Shown: positions 7,890 through 14,684, counted from the first letter of the stretch. The stretch: 16,270 nucleotides of DNA from WVZH01 sp034430425 (GCA_034430425.1 DAOUEK010000094.1:1-16270); one strand, 5' to 3'. Notes: generated by a model not told the origin, from the sequence alone. Made by a program: numbers and translations.

Positions 7890-8365
7890 GAGCTTCTGCA
7901 GACCCTATTCACCTGTATGGGGAAAAACCTCATCCGGATGAATCAAGCTTCAAAACTCCTTCTTCGATCTTAATAACGCTACAATCATCAATGTATTGCA
8001 GCGTGTCAGAGCTTGTGAGACAAAATCAAGGCAAAATTTGGTAGAGTATTTTTGGCCAAATACAAGTGAAATAAAAACAGGTTTGGCCAATTAGTTGTGA
8101 AATAACCGGCCAAATAACTGTGAAATAACAGCGATTTACTCCGTAGCTTGGCCAGATATGAATGAAAGACAACATTGGGTGTAGGTTTTCAATTGTAATT
8201 GGCGCGATGTCAATTGGTTTTGGCTATTTCGCCGATATTCGGCCAAAAATAATCTAAAAAAAACCTTGATTTTGCCCCATAAGTTCGAAAACGCTACAGG
8301 GATATTGACACTCAAATGCATGATTCTTTCTTTCTCCACGGCAAATAGAGATTACCTGCGAATGG
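7890..8365. other. 476-bp intergenic region with repeat cluster
   Basis: No gene is seen here. It begins with a second copy of the GGGAAAAACC motif (7913-7937), 23 bases after the aldolase stop. A cluster of GGCCA...GTGAAATAA repeats occupies about 8053-8170, with a further GGCCAAAAAT at 8241-8250. The right end holds the 3' flank of the convergent lipoprotein gene. The region is A/T-rich compared with the operon to its left. Confidence 0.55.
8053..8170. repeat. Cluster of four degenerate ~23-bp repeats, possible end of an IS21-like element
   Basis: Units of the form TTGGCCAAATA-N-GTGAAATAA begin with GGCCA at 8054, 8085, 8108 and 8150. The first three share both halves (GGCCAA plus GTGAAATAA); the fourth is degenerate (GGCCAGATATGAATGAAAG). 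Several transposase-binding repeats with this GGCCA-N-TGTGAAAT look are typical of IS21-family and related element ends. Read on the minus strand, a TGTTATTTCACAG end begins at 8130. No transposase gene is in the window, so this would be a remnant. Alternatively it is a multi-site operator. Confidence 0.45.
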
Positions 8366-9175
8366 TTAAGGCGAAGTGACACAGCGGAACCCGAGATCGG
8401 ACCAGGCAAGATCGGGACCCAAATATTCGCGATCGGCAACGCTTAACATGGAAATGTAGTAGTAAAAGTTGCCGCCACGAATAACCCGCCATTCCCCTGA
8501 TGTCGGGCCGGTTGGATTCTTGTACGGCGAGTTGTTATAGTAGTCGCCATCATACCAGTCTGCCACCCATTCCCTCACATTCCCAATCATGTCATACAAC
8601 CCATAACCGTTGGGAGCAAACCTGCCAACCATGATAGGTTCTCCCCAGAGTTCACAAAGACGAGTATTAGCTCCATTCACCGCCTCAAATCTGCAGTTCG
8701 GGTCGGTGTTTCCCCATGGGAAAGTCTGGCCTACCAACCCGCCCCGGGCGGCTTTCTCCCATTCAGCTTCCATCGGCAGGCGTCCGCCAGCCCACTCGCA
8801 GTAGTTTAAAGCATCATCCCAGCTGACCCATACTACCGGAGAGACGATATCGTTATCATTGTCGTAACGGTAAGTATCTTCTGGTAAATTACAGGCTCCA
8901 TTTTCCACGCACAGGCTGTACTGGTAGTTGGTAACCTCAGTCTGGTACATCCAAAAAGCATCCAAATAAACCGTGTGGACTGGTTTTGCATCCGGGCTGC
9001 CCATCTCGAATTCTCCCGCCGGTATGTATGCTGCCACGGCTTGATCAATCGGGTTGGTCCAGGTCGAGCCAGGCTCTGGAGTTTCTGTTGGGGCTATGAC
9101 ATCGGTAGGCTGCTCCTGTTTGGCGCACGCCGAGATCACGATCACAACCAGGACCAGAACCAGTTTTTTATTCAT
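8366..9175 (-). CDS. SUMF1/formylglycine-generating-enzyme-like lipoprotein without catalytic cysteines
   Basis: This is a 269-residue exported lipoprotein. The signal peptide (MNKK, hydrophobic core, VISAC) gives lipid-modified C17, followed by a Thr/Pro-rich linker to about residue 40. The rest is an FGE-sulfatase (C-type-lectin-like) domain with YIPAGEFEMGS, TEVTNYQYSLC, PVVWVSWDDALNYCEWAGGRLPMEAEWEKAARGG, FPWGN, GNVREWVADWY, VIRGGNF and LGFRC. In true formylglycine-generating enzymes two cysteines follow RGGS; here that stretch (NFYYYISMLSVADREY) has none. It is therefore more likely a binding or structural module than a sulfatase activator. The start was chosen at 9175 because GGAGG lies 7 bases upstream; the in-frame TTG at 9181 is too close to it. 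Confidence 0.88.
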   Translation of the reverse strand: MNKKLVLVLVVIVISACAKQEQPTDVIAPTETPEPGSTWTNPIDQAVAAYIPAGEFEMGSPDAKPVHTVYLDAFWMYQTEVTNYQYSLCVENGACNLPEDTYRYDNDNDIVSPVVWVSWDDALNYCEWAGGRLPMEAEWEKAARGGLVGQTFPWGNTDPNCRFEAVNGANTRLCELWGEPIMVGRFAPNGYGLYDMIGNVREWVADWYDGDYYNNSPYKNPTGPTSGEWRVIRGGNFYYYISMLSVADREYLGPDLAWSDLGFRCVTSP

Positions 9176-9181
9176 GATCAA

Positions 9182-9447
9182 GCCTCCTTTACTACCTGTT
9201 CAACTATTTTCTTAGCACTCGAATTATTTTTAACATTGGATTTGTTGCCTGTCACATTCATCCAGGAGAATAGCATGCTATGGTCTGATGTGCTACTCTA
9301 TTTTACGTGTAAGGGGTGAAGAACTATGTCTGTACCGAATTCTGGTACGATTACACTGGAACGGATGGATATTTTCGGCCGTCACAGTGTGGAACCGACG
9401 CCCACGATAACTGGACAGTTTATTGCTGTCCAGTATTTCTTTCACCC
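9182..9447. other. 266-bp spacer with a small structured block
   Basis: This lies between two minus-strand lipoprotein genes. From about 9311 to 9450 the ends form an imperfect inverted repeat (AAGGGGTGAAGAA against TTTCTTTCACCCTTA). Inside are GTACC/GGTAC (9332-9348) and the hairpin at 9410-9434. A plus-strand reading frame from 9326 with a ribosome-binding-like AAGGGG exists but is not recognisable and overlaps the next gene antisense. Confidence 0.4.
9410..9434. terminator. Perfect 9-bp hairpin after the lipoprotein gene, terminator candidate
   Basis: ACTGGACAG (9410-9418) and CTGTCCAGT (9426-9434) form a perfect stem with a 7-base loop, 14 bases past the stop of the minus-strand lipoprotein gene. 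A T-rich run (ATTTCTTT) follows it on the plus strand only, so as an intrinsic terminator it would work best for plus-strand transcripts. On the minus strand it would be a weak terminator or mRNA-end stabiliser. Confidence 0.4.
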
Positions 9448-10083
9448 TTATTTTTCGAGATGGGCACTTCCTTCCACGATGAAGAAAAGCTTACCCTCTT
9501 TTCTAAGTGTCACACCATCATCACCCGCGATAATTGAATTTGTGCTGTTCGTCATCAGCGGATACTCCAAAATAAGCAAATTGTAGACGAGCTTTTCGAC
9601 TTCTGGAGGATCCTTCATAACCCTCACTCCATTGACCTCGACGATCTTATAGTGTTGCTGCAAATTACCGCCATTCACTGTAGCAGTTTCATCCAGCTCC
9701 AGCACACCGAAAAACTCGACAGGAATTTCTAGACCGGGTGCGATGTGAATAGTGTTTAGGCAGAACCAGCAAATCGCCTTCGGGTCAGTCACCGGTAAAT
9801 TGCCATTGAGGGTAATCTTCAAGGTGTTTGTGCTGGCTCCAACATCGAAAGAAACTTCGCCGTATCCTGTAGTCTCTGAAGTGCTGTTTATTTCCAATCC
9901 TTTGTCTCTGGTGAACGTTGGAAATTCTGGAGTAGGCGTAAAAGTCGGTGCTGGCGTAGCAGTGGCGGTAGGGATTGGTGTAGGTGTCAACACCGAACCG
10001 AATAACTGACCGGGACCACAACCTGCAATCAATATACTAATTACCAATAAACAAATGACCATCATTAACCACTTTGTCTTCAT
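9448..10083 (-). CDS. Predicted lipoprotein with Thr-Pro linker, function unknown
   Basis: This is a 211-residue protein with a clear lipoprotein signal: charged start MKTKW, hydrophobic core and LIAGC with C22 as the lipidated cysteine. A repetitive TPTP/TATATP linker runs from about 33 to 55. The outer domain (about 56-211) is not recognised. It has a short CWFC motif (in AICWFCLNTIH), which could be a disulfide or metal site, and is otherwise rich in beta-type sequence. AGGAG 4 bases before ATG 10083 supports the start. Signal peptide, lipobox and linker are seen directly; surface location is inferred. The same layout occurs in the neighbouring SUMF1-like lipoprotein and in the decayed gene at 10363-10700, so this is a small patch of exported proteins. 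Confidence 0.82.
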   Translation of the reverse strand: MKTKWLMMVICLLVISILIAGCGPGQLFGSVLTPTPIPTATATPAPTFTPTPEFPTFTRDKGLEINSTSETTGYGEVSFDVGASTNTLKITLNGNLPVTDPKAICWFCLNTIHIAPGLEIPVEFFGVLELDETATVNGGNLQQHYKIVEVNGVRVMKDPPEVEKLVYNLLILEYPLMTNSTNSIIAGDDGVTLRKEGKLFFIVEGSAHLEK

Positions 10084-10362
10084 TAGACTCCTGCGCTATC
10101 ACGGGCGCGCCCGACTTTCTCTGTGCGGAAAGTCTGCGTAAGTTTAGCCGCCCAGTGAATGAGTCCACCTGCCCTGAGCAGCACCCCGAGTTTAGTCGAG
10201 GGAGCAGTCAAAGGGTCGGCCGCAAGCATCCTGGACGTTTAGGAAAACCGTCGTTCAGGGTTCACAGATTTGAGGTGTATTTCCGAATTCTCCACCCGTG
10301 ACCTCAATCCTGTAGTCGACTGAACTCTGAACCAGGTTAACATTAATATTCCCGATGATTAA
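10084..10362. other. Intergenic region with hairpins
   Basis: No gene is seen in these 279 bases. A 7-bp hairpin GACTTTC/GAAAGTC lies at 10113-10134, in the likely leader of the minus-strand lipoprotein gene. A second imperfect stem at 10169-10207 (CTGCCCT against AGGGAGCAG) surrounds CCGAGTTTAGTCGAGG. The CGAGTTTAG word also occurs near 13751, after the prepilin gene, which hints at another short repeat family. Confidence 0.35.
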
Positions 10363-10700
10363 TTATGCGTTTTGGGTGTTCTCGTAAGTCCGCTTGCGGT
10401 TGATGTTTAAACTAATTTCTGTCCTATTGCCTGACGAGTCATATTGGTATGTTGTTTTTTCGTTTTGTATATGTTCGATGGTCATAGGACCGGATTCGCA
10501 AGTAATTCCAATTGAATATTTCTCAGTGCCAATATCACATTCCAGCATACACGCAGGTGTAGGAGTAGCGGTCGGCTCGGCTGCCGGTGGAATAGGGTGG
10601 GAGCATCAGCCGGCCCGGCTGGCGTTTCGCTGCACCCAGTTAGTAACAAAACAAATAGTGTTTAGCCAAATACCTGTTGCCATAGTCTTCTATTGCTCAT
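10363..10700 (-). pseudogene. Decayed lipoprotein gene (in-frame stop and frameshift)
   Basis: Reading the minus strand from ATG 10700 (with AAGGA 8 bases upstream) gives MSNRRLWQQVFG, then a TAA stop at 10664-10662. In the same frame a lipoprotein signal follows: TLFVLLLTGCSETPAGPADAP. At the G-run 10595-10597 one base appears to be missing. After the shift the frame continues sensibly with a Pro/Thr linker (IPPAAEPTATPTPAC) and about 60 residues (MLECDIGTEKYSIGITCE... ending NTQNA) to a stop at 10363. The parts line up as one short lipoprotein of about 110 residues like its neighbours. Two independent lesions favour a real pseudogene. The outer part is not recognised; a YDSSGNRTE stretch looks YD-repeat-like but is too short to mean much. 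Confidence 0.6.
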
Positions 10701-11012
10701 TCATCAATTCCTTTGTTGGCTCAGAGTGGTGGTGCTGAATTTATTCGGGGCATCCTTAACAAAACTTCTCTGAATGTTCGATATGCAGCTCCGCCATCAT
10801 CCAGTAGTTTGCTTGTGTGAGTACACCTCGTGGTACCGGGTTGTGAAGTCCCCCGTTCTCTGATGATCGAGGTCCTGGGTTCCACCGAGCGCCCGGCAGT
10901 AATGGCATGAGGGGGCTGTACGGAGGGCCCGGAACCATACAGAAAGGGATCAAAGTCCGCAACCGACCCAGCCCCAGATCAATGCGAGGTCGGTTATTGT
11001 CCTTCGCAAGGC
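10701..11012. other. 312-bp intergenic region downstream of the TIR gene
   Basis: No convincing gene is seen; the one long minus-strand frame is Pro-rich and lacks a ribosome binding site. An 8-bp perfect inverted repeat (AACCGACC at 10961-10968, GGTCGGTT at 10988-10995) with a 19-base loop lies 18 bases past the stop of the TIR gene. It could stabilise or end that transcript, though no T-run follows. Confidence 0.4.
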
Positions 11013-12221
11013 TCAATTATCAAGCGATAATACTTCAACAAAACGGTCATCCATTTTGCCTGACACTTCGTCGATTGTTATAACCGGAACAGTACCGTCA
11101 ATGTAGAAAACAAATAGAAACGCTCCTGCTACATCCCTCCGGAGCACAACCATGTCCATGCGCATAGGGATGCCTCCCAAATCAGCGATCATGGTAAAAC
11201 CTACCGAGGCATCACCAATGTTATCTAAATGAGTCAATTCTTTTTGCCCTTGGACTTCCGTCGCTCCCATTCCCAAGATAAAAGTATCCATCAGGAATTC
11301 TGGTTGACCCAGAGCTACGTCGAACCCAGCCTGATCATGATCAGTAGGGAGCAAGGTGGTGAAACCCATGATCATTTCGAATGGGTCAGATCCCATGAAA
11401 GCGAAGATTTCATCAACAGTAAATCCCTCAACACTTAAATCTTCTTTTGATAAACCAAATTCATCAAGGGCTATTGCTTCGAAACCAGATGGAAGATCTT
11501 TCAGGGTAAGCACAGCATCTGATAAAACACTAGGTGCAGGTTCGATCGTTGGGGTGAATGGAATAATTGTGGGCGTAGCAGTGAGCGTCGGTGTTGTTGT
11601 AGCGGGTTCTTCAGTAGGTATAGCTTCTTCCGTTGCTACGACATCCTCTGTCGCAGTTGGCAAAGGCTCGGCCCCGCCGCTGCCCCGCAGGTTAACCACG
11701 CCTGCAATAACAACACCAACAGCCAGGATACCGCCGATGAGCTTCCAGGGCAGGTTCTTTGACCCTGGTCCATTAGATGTGGGCGAGATTAGTGCCATGT
11801 TATCAGAAAGTGTAGCCTCTTTCTCCAGGTTTGATGTAGCAGTGTCGATCAGCTTGTTAATATGCGCTTCCCAGGACGGATCATATGCGTCCAGCCAATG
11901 GCGTGAAGAAAGATGCAGGCGCATTGCCCCGCTGGGATCAAGATTCTCGATCCGGAAGGGGAGTATGGTTTTCCCCTCAGAAATCGAATAGTATATTTCA
12001 TCCAGCACGCGCTTTGATCTATTGGAGCTCTCGGAAAAGATGAGCAGCATAAGAGCGCAGTCGCTAATAGCATTCGTGATTGACTCGCCCCAATCTGTAC
12101 CCGCCTTGATATCGCGCGGGGCATACCAGCAGCGAATGCCCCTGTTTTCAAGCGCGGAAACTACGGCATCCGCAACAATCTTGTCATTTGAAGAATAGCT
12201 GATGAATATATCGTGATTCAT
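11013..12221 (-). CDS. TIR-domain membrane protein with exterior C-terminal domain
   Basis: This is a 402-residue protein. Residues 1-118 form a TIR_2-type domain: HDIFISYSSND at the start, WYAPRDIKAGTDWGESI in the middle, and LMLLIFSESSNRSKRVLDEIYYSI, where E75 is at the place of the catalytic glutamate of NAD-cleaving TIR domains. A single membrane helix (about 160-178) follows, then a long Thr/Pro/Glu linker (about 184-231). An unrecognised domain beginning near LKDLPSGFE (about 240-402) should lie outside the membrane. With the TIR inside and the C-terminal domain outside, the layout is receptor-like, in reversed order to animal Toll receptors. The start at 12221 was chosen because AGGAG lies just upstream; an in-frame ATG 30 bases earlier has none. 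A role in signalling or NAD-based defence is possible; no partner gene is adjacent. Confidence 0.88.
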   Translation of the reverse strand: MNHDIFISYSSNDKIVADAVVSALENRGIRCWYAPRDIKAGTDWGESITNAISDCALMLLIFSESSNRSKRVLDEIYYSISEGKTILPFRIENLDPSGAMRLHLSSRHWLDAYDPSWEAHINKLIDTATSNLEKEATLSDNMALISPTSNGPGSKNLPWKLIGGILAVGVVIAGVVNLRGSGGAEPLPTATEDVVATEEAIPTEEPATTTPTLTATPTIIPFTPTIEPAPSVLSDAVLTLKDLPSGFEAIALDEFGLSKEDLSVEGFTVDEIFAFMGSDPFEMIMGFTTLLPTDHDQAGFDVALGQPEFLMDTFILGMGATEVQGQKELTHLDNIGDASVGFTMIADLGGIPMRMDMVVLRRDVAGAFLFVFYIDGTVPVITIDEVSGKMDDRFVEVLSLDN

Positions 12222-12855
12222 AATATCTCCTGCATAGATTGGAATAATCACAAGCTGACACTTTATGATATTCCAGCCGATCAGCGTTTGTCCCTACCGG
12301 AAGCGATTCCTTTCTGGTCTTACAGCTGCTCTCCCCAAGATTAGGAAATGGGGAAGTGACGAGCTGACGACAACGAACCAGCAGAAGAACGAGCGTCACC
12401 ATACCAGGTTAGAAATGATTTCTCTTTTTACTGCATCCTGTTTTTATAGGTCGGCGTGCCTAATATATTCCGTATCTGCTAGTTCTTGGTTTTTCTCAAC
12501 GGTTAATCGATGGTGGGGGCCTCTTCAGTCCGACCCACTCATCAAGATTCTTGTTTTGGAACTTCCTCGCTGCCATTCGGCCAACGCGATTTGCCGAGGC
12601 CGCGACTCACAGTTTCGCCAGTGTACAATAAGTGGTGGGGAGCGAGCAACAAGATGTGGGGGGTACATAATGCCCATAAGATCAATGCCATCCCCGCCAC
12701 ATAATCTTCGATAAGGTCTCTCAAGTGGAGTAATAGCATGTTGGACAAATCGTTGTTGTGTGCATTTACACAGATGCGGAGGATCAACAAGTGGGCAACG
12801 ATAAGCAGATCAAGAATTACACTGCTTGATAAGCTCCGTCAGTTCGGTCTGTAAA

Positions 12856-12884
12856 TTGCGATATATAAATATGAATCTTATAAT
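12856..12884 (+). promoter_or_regulatory. Sigma70-type promoter upstream of the prepilin gene
   Basis: TTGCGA at 12856-12861 (4 of 6 to the -35 consensus) and a perfect TATAAT at 12879-12884 are separated by exactly 17 bases in an A/T-rich stretch. Transcription would begin near 12891, about 400 bases before the prepilin start, implying a long 5' leader. This is a motif match only. Confidence 0.5.
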
Positions 12885-12946
12885 GTTTCCGTAGGAAGGC
12901 TACTGCGATGAGCCCGGTGGCGAATTGGCCAGTGCAGTAGGGAAAC
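12885..12946 (+). ncRNA. Structured leader or small RNA candidate
   Basis: Nested arms are perfect: GTTTCC (12885-12890) with GGAAAC (12941-12946), and CTACTGC (12900-12906) with GCAGTAG (12934-12940), with nothing between them on the 3' side and a 9-base bulge (GTAGGAAGG) on the 5' side. A smaller TGGC/GCCA stem (12918-12931) fits inside. It directly follows a perfect -10 box. I could not match it to a riboswitch class I know, including c-di-GMP types, which would suit a pilin leader. The outer GTTTCC arm may lie just upstream of the transcript start, which weakens that stem as RNA. Confidence 0.35.
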
Positions 12947-13014
12947 AATTCGTTGGCGAAACCGCGAAAGAGATTTGATGTTTAAGATGAAGGATCTCAG
13001 CGATGGATGCGCCA

Positions 13015-13034
13015 CGAGATTCAGCCGGATTTGC
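13015..13034 (+). repeat. Partial copy D of the dispersed repeat
   Basis: These 20 bases differ at one position from the left block of copy C at 15959-15978. The right block (TGTATGATCGGAGATGAGG) is not found downstream, so this is at most a fragment. Confidence 0.35.
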
Positions 13035-13297
13035 TTACATCAATTCGATTTGACTGTGACCCGCCGGTATTTGTCTCTCAATCCTTCGTTCCCTTCCGGA
13101 CCATTTTCATTCGCTTGCGTCTCCCAATGATTCAATTCGATTGATATTTTCTTGTAAGGTCTAAATATATGGCTTTGTGGGATATTAATAACAAGCGATC
13201 CAGTGAAGGCGCGATATCGAAATCGAAGGATTTATTAACTTCCGGGTAGATATCCACTTTCCGTATAACGTCTATTCGTTCGAGTAGAGGGGTAACG

Positions 13298-13714
13298 ATG
13301 AAAAACAGGTTTCACGCTGATGAAGAAGGCTTCACTCTCGTCGAGTTGTTGGTAACAATCGCAATCATGGGTGTGTTATCAGGCATCGTTACGATGGCGT
13401 TGAATGGATTGAGCACATCGGCAACGGAAAATACCAAAGCGACGGAATTGGATCTCGTCCAGACGGCTGCTGATATCTACCTGTCGGCGAATTATCCCAC
13501 CACAACCATTACACCGCGGAATTTTCCCAAAGTGATATCAGTAAGTGACATAGATTGTGAATTCAGAGATTTCCTGCGGTCTTTGCCGACGAAATACACT
13601 TACTCCTGGAACGCAGACGGAACGGTGGTGCAATCAACTTTAATTTCCACAACAATGATCAAGAAGCCCGTAAAGAAAAAACCACCTGTGAGTCCAAGTA
13701 TGCCTTACTACTAG
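13298..13714 (+). CDS. Type IV pilin-like/pseudopilin precursor
   Basis: This 138-residue protein has a class III (prepilin) signal: an 11-residue leader ending in G11, then FTLVELLVTIAIMGVLSGIVTMAL. The prepilin peptidase would cut after G11 and methylate F12; E16 is the conserved Glu at mature position 5. The hydrophobic helix covers about 12-35. The rest is a short soluble domain without clear disulfide cysteines (one C at DIDCEF), ending in an unusual Lys/Pro tail (KKPVKKKPPVSPSMPYY). GAGGGG precedes ATG 13298. No pilus motor, peptidase or other pilin gene is in the window, so it is an orphan minor pilin or type II secretion-like pseudopilin. Prepilin assignment is firm; its machine is unknown. 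Confidence 0.88.
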   Translation: MKNRFHADEEGFTLVELLVTIAIMGVLSGIVTMALNGLSTSATENTKATELDLVQTAADIYLSANYPTTTITPRNFPKVISVSDIDCEFRDFLRSLPTKYTYSWNADGTVVQSTLISTTMIKKPVKKKPPVSPSMPYY

Positions 13715-13968
13715 ATTCAACGCCGAAGCGCGGCTTTGAGGGTCGGGCTGCGAGTTTAGCAGCGGGGGTGCCCATTCTTTATAAAAACCGATCAGAGTCA
13801 AAGGCGCATGGATGAGATTCTAGATGCATCCTCTCCAAGAGTAAAAAAAAACCGGTTTATGCTGTGCTGACGTAAAATGCACATCCGTTTAAAATGCCTC
13901 ATACGACCATGCCGACCTGACTTCTCACAAGGGATATTGGAAACATAGATCACTCCAGGTATACTTGA
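13715..13968. other. Intergenic region downstream of the prepilin gene
   Basis: No gene is seen. A small stem GCTGC/GCAGC around GAGTTTA lies near 13748-13764, followed about 12 bases later by ATTCTTTAT, so it could act as a weak terminator for the prepilin gene. A run of nine A near 13843-13852 runs into a short AAACCGGTTT palindrome. Confidence 0.35.
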
Positions 13969-14121
13969 TCAATCATCCTTCGGTTCCGGTGTGTAGATAA
14001 CGGCCAGATTAATGGGATCTCTCGTTGTACTGAAACGCTCGCTGCGGAGGCGCCTAAAGGCAAGCTCGGGATGGTTGATGAGCGTAGAGGCCGTATCAGG
14101 GGATAATTCGACAGGCCAACC
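13969..14121 (-). pseudogene. C-terminal remnant of an unidentified gene
   Basis: On the minus strand the last ~50 residues of an open frame look protein-like (GWPVELSPDTASTLINHP, then LAFRRLRSERFSTTRDP and LAVIYTPEPKDD). Upstream of about 14121 the frame runs into copy B of the dispersed repeat and loses protein-like character, and no ribosome binding site precedes a start. The simplest reading is a gene cut off by, or rearranged at, the repeat. I do not recognise the family. Confidence 0.4.
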
Positions 14122-14131
14122 ACTCGCTGGC

Positions 14132-14290
14132 GCCTTTCGGCAGAGCTCAGGATAAATGTTCCCGAGATTCAGGTGGATTTCCCTAGAGTTAGTGTATGAT
14201 CGGCGATGAGGGCAGGCACCTTCGGCAGCTCTAAGAACACGGAACTTCGCCCTGCAAGAAACGCAGGAACTCCGACAGCTTAAAACCGTT
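14132..14290 (+). repeat. Dispersed intergenic repeat, copy B
   Basis: It begins in CTTTCGGCAGAGCTCAGGAT and carries CGAGATTC at 14163-14170 and TGTATGATCGGCGATGAGGG from 14193, with the same 30-base phase as copy C. The TAAGAACAC block (near 14232-14240) and the terminal CCGTT at 14286-14290 match copy A. It lies between the gene remnant and the two small genes. Confidence 0.6.
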
Positions 14291-14347
14291 ATGTTAATCA
14301 AACATTAAAAGAAGATAAACACACAGCCAGATTAAAGGAGAATGCCA

Positions 14348-14644
14348 ATGAGTATATTTAAAAGGAACACTAGTGAAGATGACATAGAACAATTAACTAA
14401 AGAACGCGATCAACTTTTAAAGGAGATTATCCCTATATTGCAGGATCAAGTTCGCAACAACCCCTCTGATGGGAAAATACACATCGAATTAGTTAAAGGT
14501 TTAGCCATGGGGGGGAAACTTGACGAAGCCAAAGTTGAAAGTGATAAGGCAATGTTAAAGTTCCCTGTTTCAGAGCGTGGGGAGATTTGGAAATTGCAGG
14601 AGGAAATCGACAAGTTGATCAGCAAAAGGGATTTGGGTTATTAG
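14348..14644 (+). CDS. Small soluble protein, TPR-like, function unknown
   Basis: This is a 98-residue, highly charged protein. Residues ~8-32 (DDIEQLTKERDQLLKEIIPILQ) look like a coiled coil or long helix. The middle (DGKIHIELVKGLAMGGKLDEAKVESDKAMLKFP) resembles one tetratricopeptide-type helical hairpin. The end is another charged helix. No signal peptide or membrane segment is present. The ATG at 14348 was preferred over the in-frame ATG at 14342 because AAAGGAG ends at 14340, giving 7 bases rather than 1. The next small gene follows after 40 bases, so they may be co-transcribed. Codon use is A/T-rich compared with the fucose operon. Function is unknown. Confidence 0.75.
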   Translation: MSIFKRNTSEDDIEQLTKERDQLLKEIIPILQDQVRNNPSDGKIHIELVKGLAMGGKLDEAKVESDKAMLKFPVSERGEIWKLQEEIDKLISKRDLGY

Positions 14645-14684
14645 AACAAATGTGATTTTGCGTTGAATATCATAGGAGGAATAA

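Larger units (their letters stand above)
12222..13297. other. 1.08-kb region without a recognisable gene
   Basis: The open frames here (for example plus-strand 12265-12714) have no recognisable composition, family motif or ribosome binding site. A long-range imperfect stem joins 12632-12641 (GTGGTGGGGA) and 12691-12700 (TCCCCGCCAC). The right part has a good promoter (12856-12884), a structured element (12885-12946) and a short partial copy of the dispersed repeat (13015-13034), and would be the long leader of the prepilin gene. Confidence 0.45.

Noticed and set aside
9326..9586. Plus-strand 86-codon frame with an AAGGGG upstream
   Set aside because: Not recognisable, and its second half is antisense to the well-supported lipoprotein gene and crosses the hairpin at 9410-9434.
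10420..10470. Rhs/YD-repeat protein remnant (YDSSGNRTE)
   Set aside because: A single short match inside a small decayed lipoprotein; no repeated YD units follow.
10756..11016. Minus-strand 86-codon frame after the TIR gene
   Set aside because: Pro/Arg-rich low-information translation, no ribosome binding site before its start, and it begins inside the TIR gene end.
12265..12714. Plus-strand 149-codon frame in the gene-free region
   Set aside because: Composition is not protein-like, no Shine-Dalgarno, no recognisable motif, and it spans a long-range inverted repeat.
12738..12851. Short plus-strand frame ending in a basic helix-like stretch
   Set aside because: Only 37 codons with a weak ribosome binding site and no family resemblance.
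12885..12975. c-di-GMP (GEMM), cobalamin or molybdenum-cofactor riboswitch
   Set aside because: The conserved core blocks of these classes are not present; only the stem layout and position are suggestive.
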